Shown here piece by piece: positions 63,637-64,000 of a stretch of 64,000 nucleotides of DNA. The position numbers and the translations under genes were made by a program. The stretch comes from Companilactobacillus pabuli (GTDB lineage Bacteria > Bacillota > Bacilli > Lactobacillales > Lactobacillaceae). The stretch lies in the NCBI RefSeq assembly GCF_014058425.1, contig NZ_CP049366.1, forward strand, positions 1,612,001 to 1,676,000, in the 5' to 3' direction. Every line of letters starts with the position of its first letter. The stretch's first letter is position 1. The notes under the pieces were generated by a model, which was not told where the DNA came from, searched no databases, and saw only the letters and a list, made by a program, of their open reading frames with translations.

Positions 63637-64000
63637 ATGGCACATTTAAAAATCAATTACTTTTCTAATGCTTTACTTAAAGATTGCCAAATGGACGTCC
63701 TCTTACCACAAGTTACTAATGACACCACTTGGGACCAAAATATTTTAAATGATCTTCCGGTGATTTACTTACTCCATGGCATGAGCGATGACAATACTTC
63801 TTGGCTGCGTAAAACTCGTCTCGAACGTTTGCTTAAAAATACCGCCGTGGCAGTCGTTATGCCCAACGCTGATTTGAGCTGGTATGCCAATACCAATTAT
63901 GGTCTAAATTACTACAGCGATATTGCCGAAGAATTACCGAAGGTCGTACATGAATTTTTCCCACAGATTTCTACTGATCGAGAGAAGAATTTCATCATGG
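63637..64000 (+). CDS. Alpha/beta-hydrolase esterase (EstA-like), 5' part only
   Basis: The first 121 codons (MAHLKINYFSNALLKDCQMDVLLPQ...) fit the putative-esterase family that includes tributyrin esterase EstA: VIYLLHGMSDDNTSWLRKTRLERLL and VVMPNADLSWYANTNYG. The nucleophile Ser would lie beyond the window edge. AAGGAG lies 6-7 nt before the ATG. The gene is divergent from the AraC-family regulator. Confidence 0.85.
   Translation, partial: MAHLKINYFSNALLKDCQMDVLLPQVTNDTTWDQNILNDLPVIYLLHGMSDDNTSWLRKTRLERLLKNTAVAVVMPNADLSWYANTNYGLNYYSDIAEELPKVVHEFFPQISTDREKNFIM

Noticed and set aside
1-64000. CRISPR arrays, IS elements, prophage, tRNA or rRNA genes
   Set aside because: No regularly spaced repeats, transposase or phage genes, and no cloverleaf or rRNA sequence was recognised by reading.

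Overview
The window is an AT-rich Firmicutes chromosome segment with the gene content of a Lactobacillaceae member: PepC and PepX peptidases, pyruvate oxidase, a mannose-type PTS with DUF956, a KUP transporter, many CcpA (cre) sites, and TTG/GTG starts behind strong Shine-Dalgarno (SD) sequences. A Companilactobacillus-like organism is plausible, but the genus is an inference. No IS element, prophage, CRISPR array, rRNA or tRNA gene was recognised.

Layout. (1) 1-17.3 kb, all on the minus strand, is the conserved information-processing block. In transcription order it runs dut, radA, yacL, gltX, cysS, mrnC, rlmB, sigH, rpmG, secE, nusG, rplK, rplA, L10 leader, rplJ, rplL, an rsmC-like methyltransferase, a small membrane protein, tadA, SRP RNA, dnaX, ybaB, recR, yaaL, tmk and darA (cut by the window edge). 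A folded ~160-nt element of unknown identity lies between yaaL and tmk. (2) 17.4-24.6 kb, plus strand: a GNAT protein, rpiA and pepC, then pepX and kup. (3) 24.6-32.2 kb is mixed: two paralogous membrane proteins, a HAD phosphatase, a GlcU-type sugar transporter, gpmA, a CDF metal exporter, a DUF5067 protein and a CPBP protease. (4) 32.3-39.1 kb is carbohydrate uptake: the manLMN-manO operon, a DUF4867 protein and a glucose/GlcNAc-type EIICBA, with cre-like sites in front. (5) 39.4-42.1 kb is a P-type ATPase behind a leader that ends in an intrinsic terminator. (6) 42.1-46.8 kb is phosphate: an orphan OmpR-family regulator with a degenerate receiver, and pstSCAB. (7) 46.9-51.2 kb holds pyruvate oxidase, a DMT transporter and small membrane proteins. 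(8) 51.3-57.7 kb is a complete 2-aminoethylphosphonate uptake and degradation operon (phnD-C-E-E-X-W), divergent from an aldo/keto reductase. (9) 57.7-62.7 kb is threonine biosynthesis (aspartokinase-hom divergent from thrC-thrB). (10) 62.7-64 kb is an AraC regulator divergent from an esterase (cut by the window edge).

Main points of interest. Phosphorus acquisition appears linked: the pstS promoter and the phnD/aldo-keto reductase intergenic region both carry TTTACA-like hexamers repeated at 11-bp steps, which is the geometry of Firmicutes Pho boxes, and an atypical PhoP-like regulator lies next to pst. Other candidates are the P-type ATPase leader (possible riboswitch), the folded element at 944-1105, and a pair of dyad operators 63 bp apart flanking a cre site between the AraC regulator and the esterase. 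All functional assignments come from reading the sequence; no database search was possible.
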